Origin: Xenococcaceae cyanobacterium MO_188.B29
GTDB lineage: Bacteria > Cyanobacteriota > Cyanobacteriia > Cyanobacteriales > Xenococcaceae
Direction: 5' to 3'
Length of the DNA stretch: 37,178 nucleotides
NCBI GenBank assembly: GCA_030065155.1
Contig: JASJDI010000009.1
Span: forward strand, 1-37,178
In this document: positions 1 to 8,845 of the stretch, one piece after another
Position numbering within the stretch: the first letter of the stretch is position 1
How the letters are laid out: every line of letters starts with the position of its first letter
Position numbers and translations under genes: made by a program
Notes under the pieces: model-generated
The model's input: only the letters and a program-made list of their open reading frames with translations
Databases searched by the model: none
Told to the model about the DNA's origin: nothing

Positions 1-339
1 AAGAGTGACATCCACCCGACTCTTGTCCTACGGACATAGATTTTTTAAGAGAGCGAAATTGCTCAATCCGACTCATTTGGACTTGTCCTTGTTGGTTGGT
101 TTGCCAAACTTGTCCTCCACATACCAGTCAAAAAAGCGGTCAACCTATTAACCTCGGTCATGCAATCTGTATAGATACCTGGGTTTGTGGTGGAGGCTGG
201 TTAACTTGTTTAGATGTATGTGGAGGACAAGTTTGGCAAACCAACCAACAAGGACAAGTCCAAATGAGTCGGATTGAGCAATTTCGCTCTCTTAAAAAAT
301 CTATGTCCGTAGGACAAGAGTCGGGTGGATGTCACTCTT
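1..339. repeat. Perfect 124-bp inverted repeat with 91-bp spacer
   Basis: Bases 1-124 are the exact reverse complement of 216-339; every base pair sums to 340. The spacer is 125-215. Each arm holds three copies of the octamer CTTGTCCT (or its complement), at about 22, 82 and 109 in the left arm. The right arm includes the last codons of the DUF29 gene. The left arm starts at the first base of the window, so the repeat may continue outside. It may be a real long palindrome or a fold-back assembly artefact at a contig end; the sequence alone cannot decide. Confidence 0.9.
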
Positions 340-796
340 GAGGTAGATAGTCAGGATTGAGAACTTCTGTTGGAGTAAAAGGTGGCTCTGGAGGAAAAGT
401 ATCTAAGGGTAATCCTGTTTCATCAGCAGCCTGTTCCCTTCCGTCCTGGTAACATTCGTCAAACACTTCCTCGAAATATCGTTTTAAGCTAGGACTATCA
501 CTAAACGCTTTTCTCAATCTCCGTCGATGCTCCCTGATACTAGATTTCCAACTATTAGTTCTTTTAGCTGGTTGATATTTGTATTTGAGTAAGTGTAGCA
601 ACACAACCACTAAATTGCTTTCAATCGCTCGTTGCTCACTTCTACCCATGTCTTCGATTTCTTCAATTAAGTTCGCTGCATCTACCTCAGAAAATTTGCC
701 TTCGGAGATCAGGTTAGCAGTGTGTGATAACCAAAGATAATAATCTCGGTCATAGAGATTCGCCGTGTCAGTAGCCGATGATACTTGAGTAGTCAT
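332..796 (-). CDS. DUF29 family protein
   Basis: A 154-residue protein with the layout of the cyanobacterial DUF29 family: an N-terminal Y-D-x-D-Y-Y-x-W segment, then AANLIEEIEDMG, then a helical stretch rich in Leu and Lys (LLHLLKYKYQP), and an S-W-K-x-S-I-x-E-H-R-R motif near residue 85. The family is highly multi-copy in cyanobacteria, and its biochemical role is unknown to me. No signal peptide or membrane segment is visible. The start ATG at 794-796 is just upstream of a divergent small gene. The last codons and the stop lie inside the right arm of the long inverted repeat, so the C-terminus (DYLPQE) is partly repeat-derived. Confidence 0.85.
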   Translation of the reverse strand: MTTQVSSATDTANLYDRDYYLWLSHTANLISEGKFSEVDAANLIEEIEDMGRSEQRAIESNLVVVLLHLLKYKYQPAKRTNSWKSSIREHRRRLRKAFSDSPSLKRYFEEVFDECYQDGREQAADETGLPLDTFPPEPPFTPTEVLNPDYLPQE

Positions 797-823
797 ATCG
801 ATACTCTCATATTTTGTATCTTA

Positions 824-1132
824 ATGGTACATCCTCTCGGTATTAGATCGCACCCATATTTAATTACGCGATTGCGCTTGGGAAATTATTGTATCGTAGA
901 CGAGCGAACTGGGCGATCGCTATACTTTATCGAAAGAGCTTTAATCAGCGATGCTATCTTTGAAGGAGCAAATGCGATCGCCAGAATTACGGGTTGCAGC
1001 TTAACTTTAGCTAGAAAAACTATGAATAATCTACCCCAAATTCTTCCTGTTTGGCTTTATCCAAATCAAGCACACAGATTAATTAAAGAGTTAAAAAACG
1101 CTTTGGTTGTATCTCATTTAATTAATCACTAA
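824..1132 (+). CDS. Hypothetical protein (102 aa)
   Basis: The frame is open from a TTG at 785, but the ATG at 824 avoids overlap with the divergent DUF29 gene and starts at MVHPLGIRSHPYL. I do not recognise the family. The C-terminal half (ARITGCSLTLARKTMNNLP followed by a Leu/Lys-rich helix) has the helix-turn-helix spacing seen in ribosomal L7/L12 C-terminal or ClpS-like alpha/beta folds; that is only a pattern impression. It contains two HIP1 octamers, so base use matches the rest of the window. Its 3' end overlaps the convergent P-type ATPase by 15 bp. Confidence 0.5.
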   Translation: MVHPLGIRSHPYLITRLRLGNYCIVDERTGRSLYFIERALISDAIFEGANAIARITGCSLTLARKTMNNLPQILPVWLYPNQAHRLIKELKNALVVSHLINH

Positions 1133-3895
1133 TGACTTTTTAGACCATAGACGACGGCGGAACAGCCACTTTTCTAACTCTACAGACCAAAAAACGACTG
1201 TACTTAGAGCCAGACAAACAAATAGTTCTCCTAAGGAAAGAGCTTTGGTGTGGAAAAGTTGTTGTAATAGGGGAACATAAATTACTGCCAGTTGCAAGCC
1301 TAGGGTTAAGGCTACTGCTCCCAAAAGTGGTTGGTTGGAAAGTAAGCCGATTTGGAAAAGTGAGTCCCGTTCGGAGCGAATGGCTAAGGCATTTCCCATC
1401 TGGGAGAGGGTCAGAACGGTAAAGACGATGGTTTGCCAACCAGCATAGTCGTGAAGCCAATACCAATAACCCGTACCCAAGGAAACCAGACCCATGAGAA
1501 TTCCTACCCAGATAATGTTCCAGCCCAGACCTCGGCTAAAAATTTTCTCCTTGGGAGAGTAAGGAGGACGACTCATGACATGGCGTTCCGCTGGCTCTAC
1601 CCCTAAAGCCAGAGCGGGTAAACCGTCTGTAGTCAGGTTGATCCACAGAATCTGGAGTGGCAGCAACGGTAACGGCATTCCTAAAAAAGGAGCTACTAGC
1701 ATCACCCAGATTTCTCCCGTATTACTACTGAGCATATATTTAATGAACTTGCGGATATTGTCATAAATGATTCGCCCTTGCTTGACCGCAGCGACAATGG
1801 TAGCGAAGTCATCATCGAGAAGAGCCATATCCGCTGCTTCTTTGGCTACATCAGTGCCAGTAACACCCATCGCCACACCAATATCCGCCTGTTTTAAAGC
1901 TGGGGCATCATTAACTCCATCCCCAGTCATGGCTACGATCTGTCCTCGATGCTGCAAAGCTCGCACGATATTCAGTTTGTGTTCTGGAGTGACCCGTGCA
2001 TAAACCGATACCGCTTCGACTTGTTTTTCCAATTCCCTAACGGATAAATTAGCCAAGTCTTGCCCCGTCAAAATTTTGCCATCAATAGCAATCCCCAACT
2101 TACGAGCGATGTATCGAGCAGTCAGAGGATGATCCCCAGTAATCATGACGGGACGAATTCCCGCATTGATACAAGTTTGGACTGCCTCTTGAACCTCCTT
2201 CCGCACTGGGTCGCTCATGCCTACCAAGCCGATAAAAATCAAGTCTCTCTCCCAGGTCTTGCCCCCATCAATCCGAGCAGATAAACCTGGTCGAAAAGCT
2301 ACTCCCAGGACGCGAGTTCCTTGTTGGGCTAGTTCATTATTAGTCGTAATAAGATAGTCGCGCCACACCTCAGTGAGAACTTCAGGGCGATCGTTTACCC
2401 AGACTTCACTACAAATCTCTAGCAAACTATCCACTGCCCCTTTAGTAAAGCCAATATAAGGCAACTTTCCCATCTGTTGATACCATTGCCAGGGAATTTG
2501 CAGAGATGAAGGTAATTGAGACGAACTGAGGGGAAATTGGTGGATTGTAGTCATGCATTTGCGTTGGGCATCAAAAGGAACTTCAGCGACTCGCGGGAAA
2601 AAAGACTCCAATTCTGCTTTCCACAGTCCCAGACGAGCAGCTGCCATGACTAAAGCTCCTTCAGTGGGTTCTCCCACAATCTGAAAACAGTAGGAACGCT
2701 CTGGGATCGCTTCTAGTTGAGCATCGTTACATAAAGAACCGCCAGTTAAGAGTAGTGCGAGTTCTGGCTGATCGTTGAGAAGATTCTGCGGTATTTCTTC
2801 CCTGACATCTAGCCAAGGAAAAGCTTTGGGTAGATAAGAGGTAAGTTCTAAGCGACGACCGACAACATCGAGAACCGAAACTGTCATGCGATTTTCTGTT
2901 AAAGTGCCTGTTTTATCAGAGCAGATGGTAGTCACCGAACCCAGGGTTTCCACCGCAGGTAGCTGGCGGATCAATGCTCCCCGTTTCAACATTCGTTGCG
3001 AGCCTAGAGCTAGAGCGATGGTCACTACTGCTGGTAATCCTTCAGGCACTGCTGCTACGGCAATACTGACCGTTGTCAGGAACATTAACTGGAGTTCTTC
3101 TCCCCGCAATAAGCCTAAAATAAAGATAATGAATACCAGGACTAAAGTCGCAGTTACTAAGCCTTTTCCCAGTTGTTCCAAGCGTTGCTGAAGAGGCGTT
3201 AAACCAGAAGATACTGCTTGCAGCATCTTGGCAATTTTACCCAATTCCGTATTCATCCCCGTTGCTGTGACAATCCCCTGACCGCGCCCGTAGACTACCA
3301 TAGTTCCCATGTAAGCCATATTGTAGCGATCGCCAATTGGCAAATTGTTGCCGATGAGGGCAGAGGATATTTTATCCACAGGCTCGGATTCTCCTGTAAG
3401 GGAAGCTTCCTGAGTTCGTAGGTTAGCCGTCTCCAGCAAGCGAATATCTGCTGGTACTAAATTTCCTGCTTCCAACCGCACGATATCCCCAACTACTAGT
3501 TCGGTAGCAGAAAGCTCTTGCCAACGACCCTCACGACGTACTTTAACTATTGGCACAGCTAAAGCTTTAAGGGCAGCCATGGCTTTTTCAGCACGATATT
3601 CTTGATTAAATCCTAACAGGGCATTGAGTACAACAATGAGGAAGATAATCATCGCCTCTTTATAGTCCCCCAAGCTGGCTGAAACCACAGCAGCAACGAG
3701 CAGAATAACTACTAACGGAGCAATTAACTGCTCCCAGAGGATTAACCAGGGATTTTTGCTGCCCCGCTCCTGTAACTCGTTAGGACCTTGCTCTGCTAGA
3801 CGACGCGCTGCTTCCATTCTATTCAAACCAGAGGAAGCATTACTGCCAAGTTTTCCCAAGACCTCGGCAGAGTCTAATTGATACCAAGTACTCAT
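1118..3895 (-). CDS. P-type IIA cation-transporting ATPase, Ca2+-ATPase (PacL)-like
   Basis: A 925-residue type II P-type ATPase that couples ATP hydrolysis to cation export across a membrane. In order it has an N-terminal cation ATPase domain, the TGES actuator loop (167-170), PEGLP in M4 (284-288), the phosphorylation motif DKTGTLT with acceptor Asp327, the nucleotide-binding domain with KGA at about 485, the hinge TGDGVNDAP (657-665) and a C-terminal bundle, about ten TM segments in all. Residues aligning with the SERCA Ca2+ ligands are present: Glu285 in M4, Asn725 and Glu728 in M5 (SSNTGE), and Asn753, Thr756 and Asp757 in M6 ([13 protein letters not shown]). That makes Ca2+ the likeliest substrate, with Mn2+ or Na+ possible. 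It is full length. A second type II ATPase lies at 24727. It starts 48 bp from a conserved leader-like repeat and converges with the small gene at 824. Confidence 0.93.
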   Translation of the reverse strand: MSTWYQLDSAEVLGKLGSNASSGLNRMEAARRLAEQGPNELQERGSKNPWLILWEQLIAPLVVILLVAAVVSASLGDYKEAMIIFLIVVLNALLGFNQEYRAEKAMAALKALAVPIVKVRREGRWQELSATELVVGDIVRLEAGNLVPADIRLLETANLRTQEASLTGESEPVDKISSALIGNNLPIGDRYNMAYMGTMVVYGRGQGIVTATGMNTELGKIAKMLQAVSSGLTPLQQRLEQLGKGLVTATLVLVFIIFILGLLRGEELQLMFLTTVSIAVAAVPEGLPAVVTIALALGSQRMLKRGALIRQLPAVETLGSVTTICSDKTGTLTENRMTVSVLDVVGRRLELTSYLPKAFPWLDVREEIPQNLLNDQPELALLLTGGSLCNDAQLEAIPERSYCFQIVGEPTEGALVMAAARLGLWKAELESFFPRVAEVPFDAQRKCMTTIHQFPLSSSQLPSSLQIPWQWYQQMGKLPYIGFTKGAVDSLLEICSEVWVNDRPEVLTEVWRDYLITTNNELAQQGTRVLGVAFRPGLSARIDGGKTWERDLIFIGLVGMSDPVRKEVQEAVQTCINAGIRPVMITGDHPLTARYIARKLGIAIDGKILTGQDLANLSVRELEKQVEAVSVYARVTPEHKLNIVRALQHRGQIVAMTGDGVNDAPALKQADIGVAMGVTGTDVAKEAADMALLDDDFATIVAAVKQGRIIYDNIRKFIKYMLSSNTGEIWVMLVAPFLGMPLPLLPLQILWINLTTDGLPALALGVEPAERHVMSRPPYSPKEKIFSRGLGWNIIWVGILMGLVSLGTGYWYWLHDYAGWQTIVFTVLTLSQMGNALAIRSERDSLFQIGLLSNQPLLGAVALTLGLQLAVIYVPLLQQLFHTKALSLGELFVCLALSTVVFWSVELEKWLFRRRLWSKKSLVIN

Positions 3896-3943
3896 GGTTG
3901 TGCCAGCCCATTATGCCCCACTAGAGCAAGAGTAGCATGAGGC

Positions 3944-4074
3944 GATACAATTGCTGCAATTTTAACCTCTTTTTAATCAAAATCTTGTTAAGACTTAACT
4001 TCTTTCCCTGCTTGCTTTCAATAGAATCTTAGTAAGAGATTTTGTAGTGCAAGTTACAAATTGAGCATAGCCAA
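3944..4074 (+). promoter_or_regulatory. Conserved leader, copy 1 (upstream of a broken small gene)
   Basis: About 130 bp align with the inverted copy at 29958-30088. The last 60 bp, ending at the start-codon position, are nearly identical (for example AGAATCTTAGTAAGAGATTT). In the other copy this block lies directly before the ATG of a 54-aa ORF. Here similarity stops exactly where the ATG would be (CCAATAGACC in place of CCAATGACC). It probably carries a promoter or 5' leader; a TTGCTTT box followed by TAGAAT/TAAGAG boxes is visible but unproven. Confidence 0.5.
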
Positions 4075-4329
4075 TAGACCTGTCTTGAAAATAGAAGTTC
4101 AGGAGCGGTGCGACCGAATCGCATATCTTAGGCGTATTCGCAAGCGCACCGAAGGAGTTGCTGAAGTTCAGAATGAATTATTTTCATACCTGAGTTGTGA
4201 ACGCTCGTTCATGGCATCTCTTGCCTAAGTCTAATAAATCTCGATTGAGTTTAGGGAAAAGGGGAAAGGGGAAAGGGAAAAATGATTAATTTTGATTTCT
4301 AGTTTATTTTGGCAAGAGACAACCATGAT
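4075..4329. other. Unrelated segment replacing the 5' part of small-gene copy 1
   Basis: About 255 bp stand where the intact copy has only 72 bp of coding sequence. The segment contains a direct repeat GAAGTTCAG (near 4095 and 4161), an imperfect GGTGCG/CGCACC palindrome, a purine-rich GGGGAAA tandem tract near 4255-4280, and CTCTTGCC near 4215 answered by GGCAAGAG near 4312. It looks like insertion plus deletion of dispersed-repeat DNA. I see no coding potential. Confidence 0.4.
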
Positions 4330-4422
4330 AGCGATCGCTTTAACTTTGAACTTTGGAGTAGTGAAGTTCGCCAGCAAATGCTCACTGCCCTTCAGAAACA
4401 GTTAAATTCTTGTCGCACCTAA
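4330..4422 (+). pseudogene. 3' fragment of a duplicated 54-aa cyanobacterial small protein
   Basis: This encodes SDRFNFELWSSEVRQQML and on to a stop at 4420-4422, matching the last 30 codons of the intact ORF at 29793-29957. There are three nucleotide differences in 93: two synonymous and one Arg-to-Cys. The first 24 codons are missing and replaced by unrelated DNA; reading upstream in frame soon meets a TAG, with only a TTG as a possible start. Similarity to the other copy continues about 40 bp past the stop. Near-identity implies a fairly recent duplication, and the missing 5' part makes this copy probably non-functional. Confidence 0.6.
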
Positions 4423-4488
4423 ACTTCAGAGGCATGATTTATGTAAGGAGGAACAATTTGTCGATAGAGTTGTAAATCATATCAATTC

Positions 4489-4803
4489 TTAAGTATCGAT
4501 TTCTTCCCAGATGATTTCAACAACAGCAAAATTACCATCAACTTTTCTAGTTTCTGCTTCAGGGCGAGTGTAGTATAAAGGTGCGTAATGAACTTGCTGG
4601 CGTTTGAACAAATACTTGGGAATAACGGAAAACCAACCTTTGATCGCATCATTAAGATTGTATTCAAAGTAAAAACGCTCTTTTGATTGAGGTGACGTTG
4701 ACAAAATCCAATAAATTTCTGGATGATCTCGATCGATAAGTTTAAAAGATGATTGAGTAATTTCTTCACCAGAGTTTTGCACGTCTGTTATTTTACTATT
4801 CAT
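4489..4803 (-). CDS. Hypothetical protein (104 aa)
   Basis: A soluble 104-residue protein with no signal or TM segment, rich in aromatic and acidic residues (DHPEIYWILS, ERFYFEYNLNDAIKGWF, HYAPLYYTRPEAETRKV). I do not recognise the family. A competing frame at 4482-4769 gives a low-complexity, Leu/Lys-rich translation and is rejected. It lies 37 bp downstream of another short gene on the same strand (4841-5095), so the two may be co-transcribed. No function is proposed. Confidence 0.6.
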   Translation of the reverse strand: MNSKITDVQNSGEEITQSSFKLIDRDHPEIYWILSTSPQSKERFYFEYNLNDAIKGWFSVIPKYLFKRQQVHYAPLYYTRPEAETRKVDGNFAVVEIIWEEIDT

Positions 4804-4840
4804 CCTTGTTTTCCCTAAAGTCTTGAATTTTCTAAAGTTT

Positions 4841-5095
4841 TTACGCAGATGGGGATATCGCTTGACTAATTATTTCTCTAGTTTGCTCCATAGTTAGTTG
4901 TGGTTCAGTCCAAACTACTTCCCATTCACTTCCAGAGCCAAGTAACCTAAGATCGTTATCAATTCCTGGTTTTCCTAAAGTATCAATTATCAGTCTTGAT
5001 AATACACAAGAACTGTTTACCTGATTGATGGTGACTCTAGTCAAAATCGTTTTTGTCCCTTCAATCAACTCTTGCTCGATTGATTCTATTTTCAT
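4841..5095 (-). CDS. Hypothetical protein (84 aa)
   Basis: An 84-residue soluble protein starting MKIESIEQELIEGT, with a short beta-rich centre (TILTRVTINQV), a GSGSEWEVVWTEP turn and a helical C-terminus (MEQTREIISQAI). No known motif was recognised. It is the upstream partner of the 104-aa gene at 4489. About 140 bp separate it from the selO stop. Confidence 0.55.
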   Translation of the reverse strand: MKIESIEQELIEGTKTILTRVTINQVNSSCVLSRLIIDTLGKPGIDNDLRLLGSGSEWEVVWTEPQLTMEQTREIISQAISPSA

Positions 5096-5234
5096 AGGTT
5101 TAAGAACTGATTTTCGCTCATTTTAGCTTGACTAATTTAGACAAAACCGTACTCTTTGTTACTGTCGCTCGATAAGACTCTGTATAGATGAAAGTGGGGA
5201 CTGTGAATAAACGCTTTACTTCCCGCTCGCAGAG

Positions 5235-6662
5235 TTAAACTCGAACTAATTTAATCAAGTCGATAAATGGTTGCCAATTATCATCTTCGCTAATAGCTTG
5301 CCAAATAGTCTCGATTTCTGGTTCTACCAATACAACTACGGGGTTGGCGTTTTGCAGACGTTGAGCAATTTGGTTTATTTCTTGGTACGATCGCTCTAAC
5401 AAAAGTTGATGATAAAGCCAGCACCAACGCTTTAAAATAACTATCTCTTCACCAGATACTAAATGTTCTAAATCTTGCCAAATAAAGTTAGGATTATCGC
5501 GCCAAGAGCGAGAAAATTTGAGTCTGAGGTCGCGAAAAAATTGATGATAGCTAATTTTAGTTAAAAACAGCAGTTGTAGGGTCAAATCAATTAATTCTTC
5601 AGTTTCCAGAAAAGGCAAGCGATCGAATCCCAACTTGTGCAGCATTTGCTGATGGTAATACTTAGTGTAGAGTTCGGGGAAAGTTTCTAAAATAGCTTCC
5701 ATTTCGGAAATGGGAATTACTGCCGATAGAGGACGTTGCAACATAGCTAAATTCCAACGACAAACACTCGGCTGGTTACGATAACTATATCTTCCCTGGC
5801 GATCGAAAGCAGCAGCAGTAAAATAAGGATTATAAGTATCTATAAAAGCATAAGGGCCATAGTCAAAACTCTCCCCAGTAATCGACATATTATCGGTATT
5901 GAGAACCCCATGACAAAAACCCGCTGCCATCCATTGTGCTACCAATTGAGCAATGCGCTCTACCAATTCAACATAAAAACGGATGTAGCAGTCTTGTTGC
6001 TGCCACAAATGAGGATAATAATATTTAATTACATGGTCTAATAGTTTCTGGATTAGATCGCCGCGATCGTAATAATCTAGGCGTTCAAAAGTACCAAAGC
6101 GTAGATGAGAACGACTGAAACGCACCATAACCGCACCACGAACTGTCTCTCCTTCTCTAATCAAAGCTTCCGTTTCAATTAAACTTAAACAGCGAGATGT
6201 CTTAACTCCCGCATAATGTAACGCCTCCGCAGCTAAAACTTCTCGCAAACCACCTTTAAGAGTTAAGCGACCATCCTTAGAGTGGGAATGAGGAGTTTGT
6301 CCCGATCCTTTAGTACCAAAATCGTATAGTTGCCCGTCAATTCCTCGCACCTGACCGTAGAGAAATCCTCGTCCATCGCCTAAATAGGGATTGTATTGAC
6401 CGAACTGATGACCATGATAGCGTAATGCCAAACAGGATTGTCTTCCCTGAAAATGACCACAAAAATCGAGGAAATTCTCATCAGTAAATTTCTCTGAGTC
6501 TAAACCAAGGATAGGTAGCAGCTTATCATTACGAAAACGCAGAGTAAGGGGAGAGAATTTAGCAGGTTGCACGCGATCGAAAAAGTCATTGCCCAAGGAC
6601 TCTAAAGCGGGTTCGTAATTAAGATCTAAAAAAGGATTGCTGGTTGATTGTCGATCGTTCAA
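5235..6662 (-). CDS. selO: Protein adenylyltransferase SelO (YdiU / UPF0061)
   Basis: A 475-residue pseudokinase-fold enzyme. The family transfers AMP from ATP to Ser, Thr or Tyr of target proteins and is linked to redox stress. Visible motifs are LGDGRG (94-99), KGSGQTP with the ATP-binding Lys118, DGR at 130-132, [25 protein letters not shown] with Asp257-Asn258, and DYGPYAFID with the metal-binding Asp267. The 10-residue spacing from Asp257 to Asp267 is as expected. There is no C-terminal Cys or Sec motif. Length is normal. The start appears to be TTG at 6660-6662, giving [20 protein letters not shown], which fits the conserved N-P-F-L-x-L-N-Y-E-P start of the family. It is divergent from the GNAT gene with only 24 bp between start codons, so promoters must overlap. 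Confidence 0.93.
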   Translation of the reverse strand: MNDRQSTSNPFLDLNYEPALESLGNDFFDRVQPAKFSPLTLRFRNDKLLPILGLDSEKFTDENFLDFCGHFQGRQSCLALRYHGHQFGQYNPYLGDGRGFLYGQVRGIDGQLYDFGTKGSGQTPHSHSKDGRLTLKGGLREVLAAEALHYAGVKTSRCLSLIETEALIREGETVRGAVMVRFSRSHLRFGTFERLDYYDRGDLIQKLLDHVIKYYYPHLWQQQDCYIRFYVELVERIAQLVAQWMAAGFCHGVLNTDNMSITGESFDYGPYAFIDTYNPYFTAAAFDRQGRYSYRNQPSVCRWNLAMLQRPLSAVIPISEMEAILETFPELYTKYYHQQMLHKLGFDRLPFLETEELIDLTLQLLFLTKISYHQFFRDLRLKFSRSWRDNPNFIWQDLEHLVSGEEIVILKRWCWLYHQLLLERSYQEINQIAQRLQNANPVVVLVEPEIETIWQAISEDDNWQPFIDLIKLVRV

Positions 6663-6686
6663 GGTAATTTTTATTCATTAAGACAA

Positions 6687-7208
6687 ATGTTAATTGAAAC
6701 AGAGCGTTTATTTCTACGAAAGTTCCGCGAATCAGACTTTGAGGACTACTTCCAAATCTTTTCCGACCCAGAAGTTACCCGCTTCATTGGTAATGGCAAA
6801 GCTATGGCGCGCTCGGAAGCCTGGATGAGTATGGCTAGGATATTCGGACATTGGCAACTACGAGGCTACGGTATTTTGGCAGTTGAAGAAAGGGCTAGTA
6901 AAGTAGTTGTGGGTAGAATTGGTTTCCTCAATCCTGAAGGATGGCCTGGATTTGAGCTTGGTTGGATCTTAAATCGTAATTATTGGGGAAAAGGCTACGC
7001 TACCGAAGGAGCAAAAGCTTTACTCGACTATGGTTTTAGAGAGTTAAAACGAGACCGCATAGTGAGTCTAATTCATCCTGGTAATATCAGATCGATTCGA
7101 GTAGCCGAAAAATTGGGAGAAGAACTCCAAGACAAAGCAAAAGTGGATGGAAAAGAAGTTTTAGTTTATGGGATCGATCGAGCCACTTTTGAGAGGACTA
7201 ACGACTAA
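6687..7208 (+). CDS. GNAT family N-acetyltransferase (RimJ/RimL-like)
   Basis: A 173-residue acetyltransferase. The N-terminus LIETERLFLRKF and the acetyl-CoA loop region NYWGKGYATEGAKAL (Q/R-x-x-G-x-G/A-type) are typical of RimJ/RimL-like GNATs, followed by the N-x-x-S-I-R-V-A-E-K-L-G helix. It should transfer acetyl from acetyl-CoA to an amine; the substrate cannot be told. I chose the ATG at 6687. An in-frame TTG at 6648 would overlap selO and add 13 residues not expected in the family. It ends five bases before a 133-bp dispersed repeat. Confidence 0.85.
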   Translation: MLIETERLFLRKFRESDFEDYFQIFSDPEVTRFIGNGKAMARSEAWMSMARIFGHWQLRGYGILAVEERASKVVVGRIGFLNPEGWPGFELGWILNRNYWGKGYATEGAKALLDYGFRELKRDRIVSLIHPGNIRSIRVAEKLGEELQDKAKVDGKEVLVYGIDRATFERTND

Positions 7209-7213
7209 CCATA

Positions 7214-7346
7214 GTACGGGCGATTCGCGACGCGAAGCTATATGCGAAGCGGTGAAGCAGTGCGTTGGGCGGGTTTCCCGACTTGAAGCAACTGCTGAAC
7301 CCTTTAGGGTATCCTTTAGGAGTCCTTTAGGGCGAATCGCCCCTAC
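7214..7346. repeat. MITE-like dispersed repeat with 15-bp terminal inverted repeats
   Basis: The left end GTACGGGCGATTCGC (7214-7228) and right end GCGAATCGCCCCTAC (7332-7346) are inverted repeats, 14 of 15 matching. The interior holds GCGAAGC-rich sequence and three imperfect CCTTTAGGG units near 7300-7331. Similar GC-rich units are familiar as dispersed repeats in cyanobacterial genomes. There is no coding capacity. It fills the whole gap between the GNAT gene and the convergent cupin gene. Confidence 0.7.
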
Positions 7347-7350
7347 AGGA

Positions 7351-7974
7351 TTAAAAATGTTTGGCAGTCTGTTTTTCAAAATCAAACTGATATCTTTTAC
7401 CACCATGAGTTTCCCCGTATAAATTAAAGGTTATGGTTGGTTGGTCTCCCACTGCTTCTGTGCTATGAATTGCCTCGGTAGTAAAGCTAATAATATCTCC
7501 TGCTTCGATAATTCTCTCGCCAACGCGATCGATTTTATCGGGAAATTCGTCAGTAGGTGCGCGCTTCCAGAAAGTATTTTTTTGTTTGCCTTCTATTACC
7601 ATCACTATGCCCCAAGTACCATGATTGTGGATGGGTGAAGTTGTTCCAGGTAAACTCATTTCTGTCTGGATAGTCATGGGAAATCCCACTTCATCGTGCA
7701 GTGTAACTACTGACATTCCTATCTCCTGATTTGGTTCGGGTAGACGAGTTTTGACTGTATAACAGTTAAGAACCAATTTCCTCACTAACATCCGCAGTCC
7801 TGACAAGGAAGTTTCTTCATCCCTTTCCTCGGTAGCTGCCAATCTGATGTTATCTTCTACTTCTGTCAAAAACCGATACAGTCGATATTCTTCCGCTAAT
7901 AAATCCCACTCCCGCACCGATTTACATAGTCTGCAAACACCATCTTCTTTTACCAACCAATCTGCTGTTTTCAT
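7351..7974 (-). CDS. Cysteine-dioxygenase-like cupin protein
   Basis: A 207-residue single-domain cupin. The metal site is visible as SPIHNHGTWGIVMVIEG with His116, His118 and Glu128, and the second cupin motif as GDIISFTTEAIHSTEAV with His170. This fits the cysteine dioxygenase-type cupins (Fe2+-dependent thiol dioxygenases) or the related COG5553 metal-dependent proteins; the exact thiol substrate cannot be assigned. It has no signal peptide. The stop is 4 bp from the MITE-like repeat at 7214-7346. A palindromic repeat lies just upstream of its start, towards the paralogous pair at 8070-8765. Confidence 0.75.
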   Translation of the reverse strand: MKTADWLVKEDGVCRLCKSVREWDLLAEEYRLYRFLTEVEDNIRLAATEERDEETSLSGLRMLVRKLVLNCYTVKTRLPEPNQEIGMSVVTLHDEVGFPMTIQTEMSLPGTTSPIHNHGTWGIVMVIEGKQKNTFWKRAPTDEFPDKIDRVGERIIEAGDIISFTTEAIHSTEAVGDQPTITFNLYGETHGGKRYQFDFEKQTAKHF

Positions 7975-8035
7975 TATCTTTATTTTTTATCCTTTGTCTT
8001 TCGCCCTTCGTAATCAAAACCAGTGACTAACAAAT

Positions 8036-8063
8036 GTACGGACGTAGCATGCTACGTCCCTAC
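8036..8063. repeat. Dispersed palindrome GGACGTAGCATGCTACGTCC
   Basis: A perfect 20-bp palindrome (8040-8059), flanked by GTAC and CTAC that extend the symmetry with one mismatch. It lies between the cupin gene and the 102-aa hypothetical, 6 bp past that gene's stop. Such short palindromes recur in cyanobacterial intergenic regions and can act as transcript-end hairpins. Confidence 0.75.
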
Positions 8064-8069
8064 TGGTCA

Positions 8070-8378
8070 TTATCGATGTTTTCTTTCTGCTATTAATACT
8101 TGGGCGATCCAATTTGGTAAATCCTCTAGATCGCTATTGCTTTCTGGATCTCTAATGGGTGAGGTAAATTCATAGTAAGGCTCGCATTTACCATTATCAT
8201 ATACTTCTACAATCCAGCGATCGGGAAAACCATCAATGCCAATTTCCACATCATAGCCATCTTCTCCCAAAGTACGCGAAGCAATTATTGTAAACCAATC
8301 TTTGTCTTCCGATGGTACATTCCACTCATTGGTTAAAAATTCAAAGGCTAATTTTTCTGCTTCATTTGAATCGAGCAT
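8070..8378 (-). CDS. Hypothetical protein, paralogue of its upstream neighbour (102 aa)
   Basis: An acidic, soluble 102-residue protein. It shares with the gene at 8439-8765 a common plan: AE.LA..F....W..P..D.D.F near the N-terminus, then SR, then VEIG..G.PD.W..VYD, then a SPI..PES segment and a C-terminal ..IA..L..ER helix. The family is not recognised. An AAGGA ribosome-binding site lies just before the ATG. The two genes look like a tandem duplication separated by a short repeat-containing gap, and they read in the same direction. Confidence 0.65.
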   Translation of the reverse strand: MLDSNEAEKLAFEFLTNEWNVPSEDKDWFTIIASRTLGEDGYDVEIGIDGFPDRWIVEVYDNGKCEPYYEFTSPIRDPESNSDLEDLPNWIAQVLIAERKHR

Positions 8379-8415
8379 ATTTTTTGTCCTTGGTTATTTG
8401 TTCTTTGTCTTCCGT

Positions 8416-8457
8416 GACCAACAACTAATGACTAACAACTAACGACTAACAACTAAA
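8416..8457. repeat. 14-bp tandem repeat (3 copies)
   Basis: Three direct units of GACYAACAACTAAY at 8416-8429, 8430-8443 and 8444-8457. The distal part lies inside the 3' end of the gene at 8439-8765 and supplies its last residues (LVVSR). Related ACTAAC heptads are also seen near 7197 and 8828. Confidence 0.8.
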
Positions 8458-8765
8458 TTTTGACGTTCCGATCGCAATATTTCGGCAATACTTTCTGGCA
8501 TTTCTTCTAGTCCTGTCTCGCTTTCCGAGGGTTTAATTGGAGAGACAAAGGTAAAACAGGGGTCACAATCTTTAGTTTCGTCGTAAACTTGAATCACCCA
8601 CTTATCTGGTAATCCTTCTACACCAATTTCTACCACATACCAGCGATCGTCTACGACACGAGAATCAAGGGGAACAAAAAAGTCGCGATCGTCTTCGGGA
8701 ATTTCCCAGTCTTCAAGAAAAAAATCTAACGCCAATTGTTCAGCATCTGTTGATGTTAAGTCCAT
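8439..8765 (-). CDS. Hypothetical protein, paralogue of its downstream neighbour (108 aa)
   Basis: An acidic 108-residue soluble protein of the same unknown family as 8070-8378; shared motifs include VEIGVEGLPDKWVIQVYD against VEIGIDGFPDRWIVEVYD. It has an AAGGA ribosome-binding site. The C-terminus runs into a 14-bp tandem repeat, so the final five residues (LVVSR) are repeat-encoded and have no counterpart in the paralogue, which ends in ERKHR. Confidence 0.65.
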   Translation of the reverse strand: MDLTSTDAEQLALDFFLEDWEIPEDDRDFFVPLDSRVVDDRWYVVEIGVEGLPDKWVIQVYDETKDCDPCFTFVSPIKPSESETGLEEMPESIAEILRSERQNLVVSR

Positions 8766-8845
8766 TTTTTTAGTCCTTTTTCATTTAACATTAAACATTG
8801 ATCATTGAATATTGATACATCGACAAATGACTAATAACCAATCGT

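Noticed and set aside
96-341. 81-aa reading frame inside the long inverted repeat
   Set aside because: It spans both arms and the spacer, so its sequence is dictated by the palindrome; no protein-like features.
1140-1466. Reading frame overlapping the first P-type ATPase (same strand, another frame)
   Set aside because: Lies wholly within a strong, full-length gene; other overlapping frames at 1575-3421 rejected for the same reason.
4482-4769. Alternative 95-aa frame over the 104-aa hypothetical
   Set aside because: Low-complexity Leu/Lys-rich translation and later start; the other frame is more protein-like.
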